NCBI GenBank assembly: GCA_002730875.1
Contig: PCBI01000005.1
Span: 1-64,000, forward strand
Direction of reading: 5' to 3'
Origin: Spirochaetaceae bacterium
GTDB lineage: Bacteria > Spirochaetota > Leptospiria > Leptospirales > Leptonemataceae
Length of the DNA stretch: 64,000 nt
The translations under genes and the position numbers were made by a program. This document shows positions 9,514 to 16,703 of the stretch, piece after piece (within the stretch, counting starts at the first letter, position 1; every line of letters begins with the position of its first letter). The notes below the pieces were generated by a model. It did no database searches and was not told the origin of the DNA. It saw nothing but the letters and a program-made list of their open reading frames with translations.

Positions 9514-10161
9514 ATGAGTCTTATCGAATTATTCGAGATGGGTGGACCATTCATGTGGCCCATTCTAATACTTCTGGTCCTCACAATCAGCCTGGCTCTG
9601 GAAAGGCTCATCTACTATGCCTGGACCTATAGCGCCCCCGGCGAGCCCGACGACTTTGTCCGCCGTGGAGATCTCACCCCTCCGCAATCCCGTAGCCTGT
9701 TGGACCGAATACTTCCGGATTCCCGCGGCCGGTTTGAACGATTTGCGCCGGTACGCCTGGTCATCAACGTCCGGGCCCGCCATGGAGGCTCCGGGCAGTC
9801 TTTCGATGCCGCTCTACAGAGAGCCGGCAATGAAATCAGCGAAGAGATGAGTCGCAGGCTATCTTTGTTTCCGCTGGTGAGTTCCGTGGCGCCCATGATC
9901 GGACTTCTGGGAACGGTTGCAGGAATGATGGAGTCCTTTCAGGCAATCGCAGCCAGCGGCGGTCAGGCCAACATGGGCGAACTTGCCGATGGAATATGGG
10001 TGGCCATGACTACCACCGCTTTCGGCCTGATGACCGGCATCCCTGCCTACCTGTTTCATGGGCTCTTCCTTAGCGTTGTCAACCGCCGCCTATCTTTAAT
10101 GAATCGCACGGCCCATTACCTGGAGGAACAGGGAGGGCACTCAAATCGGGAGGCAGCATGA
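9514..10161 (+). CDS. exbB: ExbB/TolQ/MotA-family proton channel
   Basis: About 215 residues from ATG 9514, preceded by GGGAGG. The protein begins MSLIELFEMGGPFMWPILIL, the usual first transmembrane helix of ExbB. A cytoplasmic loop follows, then the conserved pair around SSVAPMIGLLGTVAGMMESF and MTTTAFGLMTGIPAYLF. ExbB forms the pentameric inner-membrane channel that, with ExbD, uses proton motive force to drive TonB. An in-frame ATG upstream at 9433 would add a non-family leader across the operator, so the downstream start is preferred. The stop overlaps exbD by 4 bases (ATGA). It heads the exbB-exbD-tonB operon and has a Fur-like box in its promoter region. Confidence 0.92.
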   Translation: MSLIELFEMGGPFMWPILILLVLTISLALERLIYYAWTYSAPGEPDDFVRRGDLTPPQSRSLLDRILPDSRGRFERFAPVRLVINVRARHGGSGQSFDAALQRAGNEISEEMSRRLSLFPLVSSVAPMIGLLGTVAGMMESFQAIAASGGQANMGELADGIWVAMTTTAFGLMTGIPAYLFHGLFLSVVNRRLSLMNRTAHYLEEQGGHSNREAA

Positions 10162-10553
10162 AGTTCCCGGCTTTAACCCGAAAGAGCAATGTCATGGACA
10201 TCGCTCCTATGGTGGATCTGGTATTTCTACTGCTGGTTTTCTTCATGGTCGGCTCGAAATTCGCAAGCCCCTCCCTGGAGATGGAGTTGCCCTCCGCCAC
10301 TTCAGGCAGCAACAGCCAGAGCGAAAACATAGTAATATCTGTGGATCGACAGGAAAGAATCTATCTGGCGGGAAGGCGGGTGGATCCGTCGTCGCTAAGC
10401 GAACGTCTTTCAGAGATGATACGGGAGAGTCCCGGAACTCAAGTTTTGCTACGCGCTGATGGGAAGATCACCTATGATCTGTTCGTTCAGATAATGGATC
10501 GCACCCGTAGAGCCGGGGTGGAAAATCTGAGGCTGGAGTATGAACCGAAATAG
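10158..10553 (+). CDS. exbD: ExbD/TolR-family protein
   Basis: 131 residues. It has a short cytoplasmic head, one transmembrane helix (IAPMVDLVFLLLVFFMVGSK) with the conserved proton-carrying Asp in 'MVDL', and a periplasmic domain ending LRLEYEPK. This is the standard ExbD plan: it pairs with ExbB and couples proton flow to TonB motion. It overlaps exbB by 4 bases at its start and tonB by 14 bases at its end, so the three are translationally coupled. Confidence 0.93.
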   Translation: MKFPALTRKSNVMDIAPMVDLVFLLLVFFMVGSKFASPSLEMELPSATSGSNSQSENIVISVDRQERIYLAGRRVDPSSLSERLSEMIRESPGTQVLLRADGKITYDLFVQIMDRTRRAGVENLRLEYEPK

Positions 10554-11070
10554 AATAGATCGCACACTTCGGAACGGCACCTTGTTCTGGACTTTTTGCG
10601 CATTATCGCTTCCAGCCACTTTGATTCTCATGGCGCGGCAACCACAACCCGGCCCCGCGCAAACCCGGGCGCCGGTTTCGCAGGTATCCTTTCATTTTGC
10701 CAGACCGGCCGACAACGGAAGCGAGCCGCCATCGGCCAATGAGCAATCCCCATCAGAACCATCCTCGACATCATCTCGGGACGGAAAGAACCTCTATCTA
10801 TCCCAGGTTCTCCGCAAGATCGAAAGAAATAAACGATACCCTCTGCGAGAGCTAAATGATAGAATTCAGGACTCTGTGCGAGTGCGACTGAGCATTTCGG
10901 CCACCGGGGAATTGTCCCATGCAAGCATCACTACACCCAGCAAATATTCGGCCTTCAATGCGGAGGCGGTGAATTGTATTCGTCGAAGCGCCCCATTTCC
11001 TCCGTTTCCGTCCGAAATGGAACAGGGCTCCATTACTCTAAATCTTAAGATTGACTTTCGCTTGCGATAG
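10540..11070 (+). CDS. tonB: TonB-like energy transducer
   Basis: 176 residues. One N-terminal transmembrane helix (GTLFWTFCALSLPATLILMA) is followed by a short Pro/Ser-rich spacer (about residues 35-85) and a TonB C-terminal domain: KRYPLRELNDRIQDSVRVRL, a G-ELSHASI strand and the AEAVNCIRRSAPFPPFP block. The domain contacts the TonB box of outer-membrane receptors. The spacer is shorter and less proline-rich than in enteric TonB. The position behind exbBD and inside the heme island implies it serves the receptor at 16700-19087, although it could serve others. Confidence 0.88.
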   Translation: MNRNRIDRTLRNGTLFWTFCALSLPATLILMARQPQPGPAQTRAPVSQVSFHFARPADNGSEPPSANEQSPSEPSSTSSRDGKNLYLSQVLRKIERNKRYPLRELNDRIQDSVRVRLSISATGELSHASITTPSKYSAFNAEAVNCIRRSAPFPPFPSEMEQGSITLNLKIDFRLR

Positions 11071-11350
11071 GGATTCCGGGCAGATCGATTAGGAGCTGGT
11101 CGCCGCCGAAAAGGTACGACGTAATCTTCTCTTCAGAGATGCGCCGGGAGCCTGGCGGAACCAATACAACCTTTGCCCCCGGGCGGCGAAACTGAACCGG
11201 ACGGGGCTCCGCTATCACGTAGGAAACAGTATCTCCATTGGCGTTTCCCGGGCCGGGAAACCGGGCCTCTCGCATCCATTGGGATTTAGAGCCCGGCCGC
11301 AAATAGAGGGCCGGGTTCGATATCTTAAATCTGGCGTTTTCCAACGCCAA
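11045..11350 (-). CDS. Doubtful small ORF after the heme-island lipoprotein
   Basis: A 101-residue frame starting at TTG 11350, only 7 bases after the lipoprotein stop, and running 26 bases into the convergent 3' end of tonB. It has no signal peptide, recognisable domain or ribosome binding site. A hairpin (11332-11349) covers its start. The residues are Pro/Gly-rich with a strand-like C-terminus (KVVLVPPGSRRISEE). It could be the broken-off tail of a longer lipoprotein or a chance frame. Confidence 0.25.
   Translation of the reverse strand: MALENARFKISNPALYLRPGSKSQWMREARFPGPGNANGDTVSYVIAEPRPVQFRRPGAKVVLVPPGSRRISEEKITSYLFGGDQLLIDLPGIPIASESQS
11332..11349 (-). terminator. Hairpin after the heme-island lipoprotein
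   Basis: A perfect 7-bp stem TGGCGTT/AACGCCA with a GGAA tetraloop on the minus strand begins 9 bases after the lipoprotein stop. Only a weak T-rich stretch follows (GATTTAAG), so it may be a poor intrinsic terminator or an RNA-stabilising 3' hairpin. Confidence 0.45.
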
Positions 11351-11357
11351 CGATCCG

Positions 11358-11975
11358 TTACTGAATTCTTATCGTAGGACGTGCATTGGAAGCGGGTATG
11401 GTCTCGGGAGCAAAGCCACCGTCCCTGCCAGTATCTCCGGTATACAGCTGAATCTGGTAATTACCGGCCTGCAGAAACTCGATGTAGCGCGGTGAGCTTC
11501 CGGAATCAATTTCCCGGTATTCTGTCCCTGCCGTGGTTTCTTTCGAACTTCCTCTGATATCGGTGGGACATCCGTATGAGTCTTTGTAGACTGTTACCAC
11601 GTACGCATCGCTGGGCGAAGTTGCATTGGGAAAGTTTTTGATCTCCAGTTGTGTACCAACGCCTGCATTGATCTGAGCATACACGGTGTAGTCGTTGGTC
11701 GAATCCACTGAATCCGAATGACTCGTAAACATGGATTGCTCCGTAACGCTGGCGGTGTACATCACCCGCGTATCTGTGCGGTCGCCGCCGCCTCCGCCCT
11801 GGGTATAGGTAACTTCGCAATTTTGCGGAGGCACCACCGCCGTGGCCAGGGCCACCAGAGCCAACACCTCATCGTTTCCTTCCTCTTCCACCTGACCCAG
11901 CAGGTCGCAGCTCACGGCACTGTACAGGGCGATCAGCGCCACGGGCGTTAGCTGAATAATCTTTCTTGTAGTCAT
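11358..11975 (-). CDS. Lipoprotein of the heme island, function unknown
   Basis: 205 residues. The signal peptide ends in a lipobox-like SAVSC (Cys23). The mature protein is a Gly/Ser/Thr-rich beta-type chain with three Cys including the anchor, and a PPQNCEVTYTQ strand after a short helical stretch. I recognise no family. It is divergent from hmuT, and its start codon lies 20 bases from a Fur-like box (11995-12009), so it probably shares regulation with heme uptake. By position it could be a surface heme- or hemoprotein-binding lipoprotein like HmuY; that is inference from context only. Confidence 0.75.
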   Translation of the reverse strand: MTTRKIIQLTPVALIALYSAVSCDLLGQVEEEGNDEVLALVALATAVVPPQNCEVTYTQGGGGGDRTDTRVMYTASVTEQSMFTSHSDSVDSTNDYTVYAQINAGVGTQLEIKNFPNATSPSDAYVVTVYKDSYGCPTDIRGSSKETTAGTEYREIDSGSSPRYIEFLQAGNYQIQLYTGDTGRDGGFAPETIPASNARPTIRIQ

Positions 11976-11994
11976 TTTGACTCTCCTGATTTAT

Positions 11995-12009
11995 TGAGAT
12001 TGGGTCTCA
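11995..12009. promoter_or_regulatory. Fur-like operator before the lipoprotein (box 2)
   Basis: TGAGATTGGGTCTCA: the outer five bases of each arm (TGAGA/TCTCA) are perfectly symmetric around a 5-base centre. It is 20-34 bases upstream of the minus-strand lipoprotein start. Its centre is 50 bp from the centre of box 3, close to five helical turns. Confidence 0.65.
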
Positions 12010-12044
12010 TTATCGTACGACTGCCCCGCTGTCACTCTTTTTTC

Positions 12045-12059
12045 TGAGACTCAGTCTCA
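12045..12059. promoter_or_regulatory. Fur-like operator before hmuT (box 3, perfect)
   Basis: TGAGACTCAGTCTCA is a perfect 7-1-7 palindrome 44-58 bases before the chosen hmuT start. It is the best copy in the window and defines the consensus. A repressor here would control the hmuT operon and, with box 2, the divergent lipoprotein. Confidence 0.8.
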
Positions 12060-12102
12060 ATCTCGTTTGACAACAAGAAGGGCCCGTCCCGTTGTGGGCC
12101 TC

Positions 12103-12951
12103 ATGTTACAGAAATCATGGCATCCATCCCTTGCGGTGGCACTCGTTTCCCTATTTCTCGCTTCCGGAGCAGCCCGCGGCGAATCTCCCAAACGCATTGT
12201 ATCCCTTAATGGGAGCATGACCGAGATCCTTTTCGCTATTGGAGCAGGAGATCAGGTGGTGGGGGTGGACACATCGTCGGTGCACCCCGCCCCGGCTCGG
12301 CAACTTCCGAAAGTTGGTTATCAAAGATCGCTATCGGCGGAAGGCGTATTGTCGCTAAAACCCGACCTGATCATTGGCACTGGCGAAGCGGGTCCCCCTC
12401 CTGTATTACAACAGCTGCGGTCCAGTGGAGTAGAGCTGGTCCTGTTCGAAGACAGGTGGAGTCCCGATTCTACCTATGCGAAAATCCTCTTCGCCGGGAA
12501 GCATTCGGGCCATGAGAAAGAGGCCCGAGCGCTGGTTGCGCAGATGAGAGAGTCTATTGCCACACTGACAAAGCCTGCTCGCGAATGGAGAGTGCTCTTC
12601 ATTTACGCTCGAGGCCCTGGAATGGTTCAGGTTTCCGGTAAAGGGACGCAGGCGCACAGCATGATTGCACTGGCCGGCGCGAAGAATGCCGTTACCAGCT
12701 TTGAAGGATTCCGTCCGCTCACATCTGAGGCTCTGGTGGCAGCCAATCCGGAAGTGATCCTCATACCTACGCGGGCCCTGGAAAGTCTTGGCGGCGAGAA
12801 TGGACTGCTTCGCATACCCGGTGTCGCGCTAACGGAAGCGGGGAAGAAACGACGGATTGTTGCGATGGATGATCTGTTGCTGCTCGGCTTCTCGTCCAGA
12901 CTTCATATTGCTCTGAAAGAACTTGTTTCGCACCTCAAAGAACAAAAATGA
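12103..12951 (+). CDS. hmuT: Periplasmic heme-binding protein HmuT
   Basis: About 282 residues from ATG 12103. The signal peptide is MLQKSWHPSLAVALVSLFLA followed by an Ala-rich cleavage region. The mature start PKRIVSLNGSMTEILFAIGA is typical of the heme/cobalamin/siderophore class III binding proteins, and GYQRSLSAEGVLSLKPDLII continues the fold. HmuT hands heme to the HmuUV permease. A TTG at 12067 also starts this frame but abuts the operator and has no ribosome binding site; the ATG gives a clean signal peptide. The stop overlaps hmuU by ATGA. The heme specificity rests on the neighbouring hmuS and hmuY genes. Confidence 0.9.
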   Translation: MLQKSWHPSLAVALVSLFLASGAARGESPKRIVSLNGSMTEILFAIGAGDQVVGVDTSSVHPAPARQLPKVGYQRSLSAEGVLSLKPDLIIGTGEAGPPPVLQQLRSSGVELVLFEDRWSPDSTYAKILFAGKHSGHEKEARALVAQMRESIATLTKPAREWRVLFIYARGPGMVQVSGKGTQAHSMIALAGAKNAVTSFEGFRPLTSEALVAANPEVILIPTRALESLGGENGLLRIPGVALTEAGKKRRIVAMDDLLLLGFSSRLHIALKELVSHLKEQK

Positions 12952-13973
12952 AGTTCCCCGCCCACATACTGATTGGTGTTTCTGGCGCCGTAGCGCTGCT
13001 TGCAGCCGCTGTGACATCTATGTGTCTGGGAGCCTTCGCCATTCCGGTTGAATGGATACCCGGACTACTTTTCGGCCAGGCCTCGGAAGAACAGGCCATG
13101 GCTTCCCAGGTTCTATGGGCCATTCGGCTCCCCCGAATCCTATTCGGCGTTTTCCTGGGCGGAGCGCTGGGTTTTTCAGGAGCGATCATGCAGGGGCTCT
13201 TTCGCAATCCTATTGTGGACCCGGGGCTGATCGGTATTTCCTCCGGGGCCGCCCTCCTTGCCGCTATTTCCATCGTACTGGGAACTCAGATCCCGATGCT
13301 GCAGGGGAATGCCGCTCTTTCCATCGCCGCATTTCTCGGGGGCATTGGGACGTGCTTTCTGGTCTACATTATTTCCACTCGCTCAGGGCGCACGAACATC
13401 GCAACTCTTCTGCTTTCTGGAGTAGCGATTATGGCCCTGGCCGAGGCATTCATTGGCTTTCTAACTTTCCTGGCCGACGACGATGAACTGCGAGACCTGA
13501 CGTTCTGGCGGATGGGAAGTCTTAGCGGCGCCACCTGGCAGAAGCTTCCTTACATTTTGCCGGTTCTGGCCCTTCCGATTTTTACGTTTCCATTTCTGGG
13601 AAAAGGGTTAAATGCTCTTTCGCTGGGCGAACGGGAGGCTGCTCACCTGGGTTTACCCGTGGAGCGGTTCAAACAGGGACTGGTAATCATATCAGGGCTG
13701 TGCGTCGGGGCCGGGGTAGCTGTTGCGGGAATCATAGTCTTTGTGGGTCTGGTAATACCGCACCTGGTTCGCCTGGCTACAGGACCGGATCATCGCACTT
13801 TGCTTCCGTACAGTTTTCTTCTGGGCGCCATTGTTCTAACACTTGCAGATCTGCTGGCGCGAACTGTGGTAGCTCCCGCAGAGTTGCCCATTGGTATCAT
13901 TACAGCCTTTTTGGGCGCGCCGTTTTTTCTCTATCTGATCCAGCGAAAGAAAGGAGAAATGTCATGGGCCTGA
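12948..13973 (+). CDS. hmuU: Heme ABC transporter permease HmuU (FecCD family)
   Basis: 341 residues with about ten transmembrane helices. FecCD/BtuC landmarks are RLPRILFGVFLGGALGFSGA near residue 65, NPIVDPGLIGISSGAALLA, and the coupling-helix region GIIVFVGLVIPHLVRLATGP near residue 265. It forms the homodimeric inner-membrane channel for heme received from HmuT and powered by HmuV. The gene overlaps hmuT by 4 bases and hmuV by 10 bases, so the operon is tightly coupled. Confidence 0.95.
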   Translation: MKFPAHILIGVSGAVALLAAAVTSMCLGAFAIPVEWIPGLLFGQASEEQAMASQVLWAIRLPRILFGVFLGGALGFSGAIMQGLFRNPIVDPGLIGISSGAALLAAISIVLGTQIPMLQGNAALSIAAFLGGIGTCFLVYIISTRSGRTNIATLLLSGVAIMALAEAFIGFLTFLADDDELRDLTFWRMGSLSGATWQKLPYILPVLALPIFTFPFLGKGLNALSLGEREAAHLGLPVERFKQGLVIISGLCVGAGVAVAGIIVFVGLVIPHLVRLATGPDHRTLLPYSFLLGAIVLTLADLLARTVVAPAELPIGIITAFLGAPFFLYLIQRKKGEMSWA

Positions 13974-15844
13974 TCGTCAGCGAGGTAAGCTACAGCGTAG
14001 GAAACCGAAGCATTTTGCAAAATGCAAGTCTTGAGATTCGTCCGGGGGAAATGCATGTGCTGCTCGGGCCCAACGGCGCGGGCAAGTCCACATTACTGGG
14101 TCTATTGACTGGCGATCTGCGTCCCTCTAGCGGCAGGGTGCTTCTGGATGATGTATCCTTGAAGGATTACCGTTCAAAGGAATTGGCCAGGCGGCGCGCC
14201 GTATTGCTGCAGGGCAGCATTGTTCCTTTCGCATACAAAGCCGAAGAAATTGTCCGGCTGGGCCGGCTACCGCATACCGATCCTTCCAGGGATGACCGGG
14301 CCGTCCTCCGGTCTTTAGAAAGAACAGAATCCGTTCCGTTTAGCCAGCAGTCGTACCTGACCTTATCTGGCGGCGAAAAACAACGCATTCAGCTTTCGCG
14401 CATACTATGCCAGCTGGAAGGATTGAACGGTTCGTCCTATATGCTTCTGGACGAACCGGTAACCGGCCTGGACATAAAGCATCAGTTACAGATGCTGGAA
14501 ATCGCGCAGGCAAAAGCGGCGGAAGGGGCCGGAGTCTTTCTAATCCTGCATGATCCCGGTCTGGCCGCGCGCTATGCTCATCGAATCACTCTTTTGAAGT
14601 CTGGGAGGATCCTGGCCTCCGGTCCGCCTTCCATTCTCACAGAGGAAAGACTGAGCGAACTCTACGATGTTCGCATTCAGGTTTTTCGGGACAAGGAAGG
14701 TATTCAGGCCATTATTCCATCAGGGAGTCTGGCGCCAAAAAACAAGGAAAGCCCGGTCGTCGGGCAGGACAGAACGACAGAAATAGCAGCTAAAAAAAAG
14801 GAGACTGAGATGAACGAATTAAAGCAAAGATGGGATGCGTTGAAGGAGGAAAATCCTCGCATGCGCATACGCGATGCGGCCGCACAATTAGGTGTAAGCG
14901 AAATGGAGCTTCTGGCTACGAGAGAAAACGAAGTCACCTATCTTCGTCCGGATTTTGCAGAGATCATGGCAGAAATGGGTTCGCTGGGCAAGGTCATGGC
15001 CCTGACTCGAAATGAAGCCTGCGTGCACGAACGAAAAGGCGTATATCAAGACATCTCTGCCAATGGACCCATGGGCCTGGTAGTGGGACCGGGTATTGAT
15101 CTTCGGATATTCTATTCCGGATGGAAACATGCCTTTGCGGTAAATGATGTGATTCGCGGCGAAGCCCGCTCCAGCCTTCAGTTCTTTGATGGCCATGGCA
15201 CTGCATTGCACAAAATCTATGAGACCGAAGCTTCCAATCAGGGCGCTCTGGCAAAGCTGGTCAAAAGATTCAGAAGTGACGACCAGAGTATGCAATTTCA
15301 AGTATCCCCGGCCCCGGCGCCCCGGCCTCTGAGCGAACAGTACGGCGACGTGGATAAGGCGGCCCTGATTGCTGATTGGGAAGCCCTGAAGGACACTCAT
15401 GACTTTTTCACCATGCTGAGAAACCATAAATGCCACAGACTTCAGGCCATGGAACTGGCCGAGGGAAGATTCACAACCTTGCTAAACAATCAGGCCCCTA
15501 CCCGCATGCTTGAACTGGCCGCCGAGAAAAAACAGGAAATCATGGTATTCGTTGGCAGCCCCGGCCTCATCCAGATTCACACCGGACCGGTGGAAAACAT
15601 CAAGCCCATGAACGAATGGATCAACGTAATGGACCCGGATTTCAATCTCCACCTTCGCACCGACCTGATTAATCGAGTGTATCTTGTAGAAAAGCCCACC
15701 GAAGACGGTACAGTAACGTCCGTGGAATGCTTCGATGCGAACGGCGAGATGATTGTACAGTTCTTTGGAAAAAGGAAGCCCGGCCAGAAAGAGCAGAGCA
15801 CCTGGACAGAGCTCGCTCACTCGCTAAAAGCAGTGGGGGTGTAG
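13964..15844 (+). CDS. hmuV-hmuS: HmuV ATPase fused in frame to HmuS heme-utilisation protein
   Basis: One uninterrupted 626-residue frame. Residues 1 to ~250 are an ABC ATPase: Walker A GPNGAGKST, signature LSGGEKQR, Walker B MLLDEPVTGLD, switch His in LILHDPG. Residues ~283-626 are a full-length HemS/HmuS protein. The joint is a ~26-residue polar linker ending EIAAKKKETE, encoded across an A8 tract (14792-14799). With seven A the ATPase would end at TGA 14811, overlapping the hmuS ATG as ATGA, the same arrangement as hmuT/hmuU and hmuY/receptor. With nine A it would stop two codons earlier. The fusion therefore depends on exactly eight A. It may be a real fusion, slippage-controlled, or a homopolymer error. 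Confidence 0.85.
   Translation: MGLIVSEVSYSVGNRSILQNASLEIRPGEMHVLLGPNGAGKSTLLGLLTGDLRPSSGRVLLDDVSLKDYRSKELARRRAVLLQGSIVPFAYKAEEIVRLGRLPHTDPSRDDRAVLRSLERTESVPFSQQSYLTLSGGEKQRIQLSRILCQLEGLNGSSYMLLDEPVTGLDIKHQLQMLEIAQAKAAEGAGVFLILHDPGLAARYAHRITLLKSGRILASGPPSILTEERLSELYDVRIQVFRDKEGIQAIIPSGSLAPKNKESPVVGQDRTTEIAAKKKETEMNELKQRWDALKEENPRMRIRDAAAQLGVSEMELLATRENEVTYLRPDFAEIMAEMGSLGKVMALTRNEACVHERKGVYQDISANGPMGLVVGPGIDLRIFYSGWKHAFAVNDVIRGEARSSLQFFDGHGTALHKIYETEASNQGALAKLVKRFRSDDQSMQFQVSPAPAPRPLSEQYGDVDKAALIADWEALKDTHDFFTMLRNHKCHRLQAMELAEGRFTTLLNNQAPTRMLELAAEKKQEIMVFVGSPGLIQIHTGPVENIKPMNEWINVMDPDFNLHLRTDLINRVYLVEKPTEDGTVTSVECFDANGEMIVQFFGKRKPGQKEQSTWTELAHSLKAVGV
14810..15844 (+). CDS. hmuS: HmuS/HemS hemin-degrading or heme-trafficking protein
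   Basis: 344 residues if started at ATG 14810, which has its own AAGGAG seven bases upstream and gives the normal HemS length. HemS signatures are LGKVMALTRNEACVHERKGV in the N-terminal repeat and, in the second repeat, VFVGSPGLIQIHTGPVENI followed by WINVMDPDFNLHLRTDLI. The family has two structural repeats around a heme pocket; members release iron from heme or pass heme on in the cytoplasm. It lies in frame with hmuV without a stop, so the same sequence may be made both as part of a fusion and as a free protein. Confidence 0.9.
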   Translation: MNELKQRWDALKEENPRMRIRDAAAQLGVSEMELLATRENEVTYLRPDFAEIMAEMGSLGKVMALTRNEACVHERKGVYQDISANGPMGLVVGPGIDLRIFYSGWKHAFAVNDVIRGEARSSLQFFDGHGTALHKIYETEASNQGALAKLVKRFRSDDQSMQFQVSPAPAPRPLSEQYGDVDKAALIADWEALKDTHDFFTMLRNHKCHRLQAMELAEGRFTTLLNNQAPTRMLELAAEKKQEIMVFVGSPGLIQIHTGPVENIKPMNEWINVMDPDFNLHLRTDLINRVYLVEKPTEDGTVTSVECFDANGEMIVQFFGKRKPGQKEQSTWTELAHSLKAVGV

Positions 15845-15848
15845 TCAA

Positions 15849-16703
15849 ATGGATTCCCTGAGTCCCTCTGCACAATCCAATCCTGAGATTGAGTCTCATA
15901 GTCACGCACCCTCGCAGCGGAAACAGGAAGGAGCGATTCCATCCATTGCTGGAGCGTCGAGGAAAGTCGAAAAGCGGGATGGCTGCCAGAAAAAAGGCAG
16001 CCCCTGCTGCGCTTCCTGTGGGGCGAAACGCAACAAAGCAAATCTGGCGCTTCTGGTTTTTCTGATGCTGGCGCTGTCCTTTGGCGGACTACAATGCAGA
16101 CACCCGGCCCATGACAACCAGCTTCAGGGAATTCTGGATTCGGTGCTTGTCACCGACGAGGAGGCTGGCACCGGTTCATGCACGACCACCGTACAGGGAG
16201 CTTTCAACCGGACGGTGGTTCAGGCCACTTCTCAACTGGAGTGGACGCATTGCGATTTAAACATCGGAGCCACCACCCAGGCCGGCGGTCCCTGGGATAT
16301 GCGCTTTCGTCGCTTCGCGGCGGGCACCAATGGAGGCACCTCCGGTTCGGGTAGTGGCTCAAGTTGCAATACAGGTCTGACGGACCTGGCGGCGGTAACA
16401 TCGCTGTCGCAGTTCTCGTCCGGCACTTCGGGGTTCTGTCCCAATCTGGTAAACGATACCAACCTTTCCACGGCCGGCGGTGGCGCGGGCGGTAGCGGTA
16501 GCACCAGCTTCAGCGGCTCGCCGGTGATGCTGGAATGGTATAACTACAACAGCGAAACCCATGTATTGAGCACGAAAGGCGAGGTCTATATCGTCCGTTC
16601 ATCGGATGGTAGCAGCTACTACGCTGTGCAATTCCACGATTACTACTCGGAGGCGGGAAGCTCCGGCTATCCAACCATTGATTGGAAAGGGATTAATCCA
16701 TGA
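15849..16703 (+). CDS. hmuY: HmuY-family heme-binding lipoprotein with unusual leader
   Basis: 284 residues. The C-terminal ~180 residues match the HmuY fold: WDMRFRRFAAGTNGG, then MLEWYNYNSETHVLSTKGEV, then YIVRSSDGSSYYAVQFHDYY. HmuY proteins bind heme at the surface and feed the TonB receptor encoded next to them. The export signal (LALLVFLMLALSFGGLQC) begins only at residue ~65. Before it is a polar stretch with a Cys cluster (DGCQKKGSPCCASC). No ATG, GTG or TTG lies between residue 1 and the hydrophobic core, so 15849 is the best start. A Fur-like box sits inside codons 12-17. The gene begins 4 bases after hmuS and overlaps the receptor by ATGA. Confidence 0.82.
   Translation: MDSLSPSAQSNPEIESHSHAPSQRKQEGAIPSIAGASRKVEKRDGCQKKGSPCCASCGAKRNKANLALLVFLMLALSFGGLQCRHPAHDNQLQGILDSVLVTDEEAGTGSCTTTVQGAFNRTVVQATSQLEWTHCDLNIGATTQAGGPWDMRFRRFAAGTNGGTSGSGSGSSCNTGLTDLAAVTSLSQFSSGTSGFCPNLVNDTNLSTAGGGAGGSGSTSFSGSPVMLEWYNYNSETHVLSTKGEVYIVRSSDGSSYYAVQFHDYYSEAGSSGYPTIDWKGINP
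15884..15898. promoter_or_regulatory. Fur-like operator inside the hmuY 5' end (box 4)
   Basis: TGAGATTGAGTCTCA, a 7-1-7 palindrome with one mismatch, lies 35-49 bases after the assigned hmuY start. It could govern an internal promoter for hmuY and the receptor, or act as a roadblock. Confidence 0.65.

Noticed and set aside
14800-14812. Fifth Fur-like box at the hmuV/hmuS joint (GGAGACTGAGATG)
   Set aside because: Only one half resembles the motif; the other arm is missing, and the match comes from the hmuS ribosome site.
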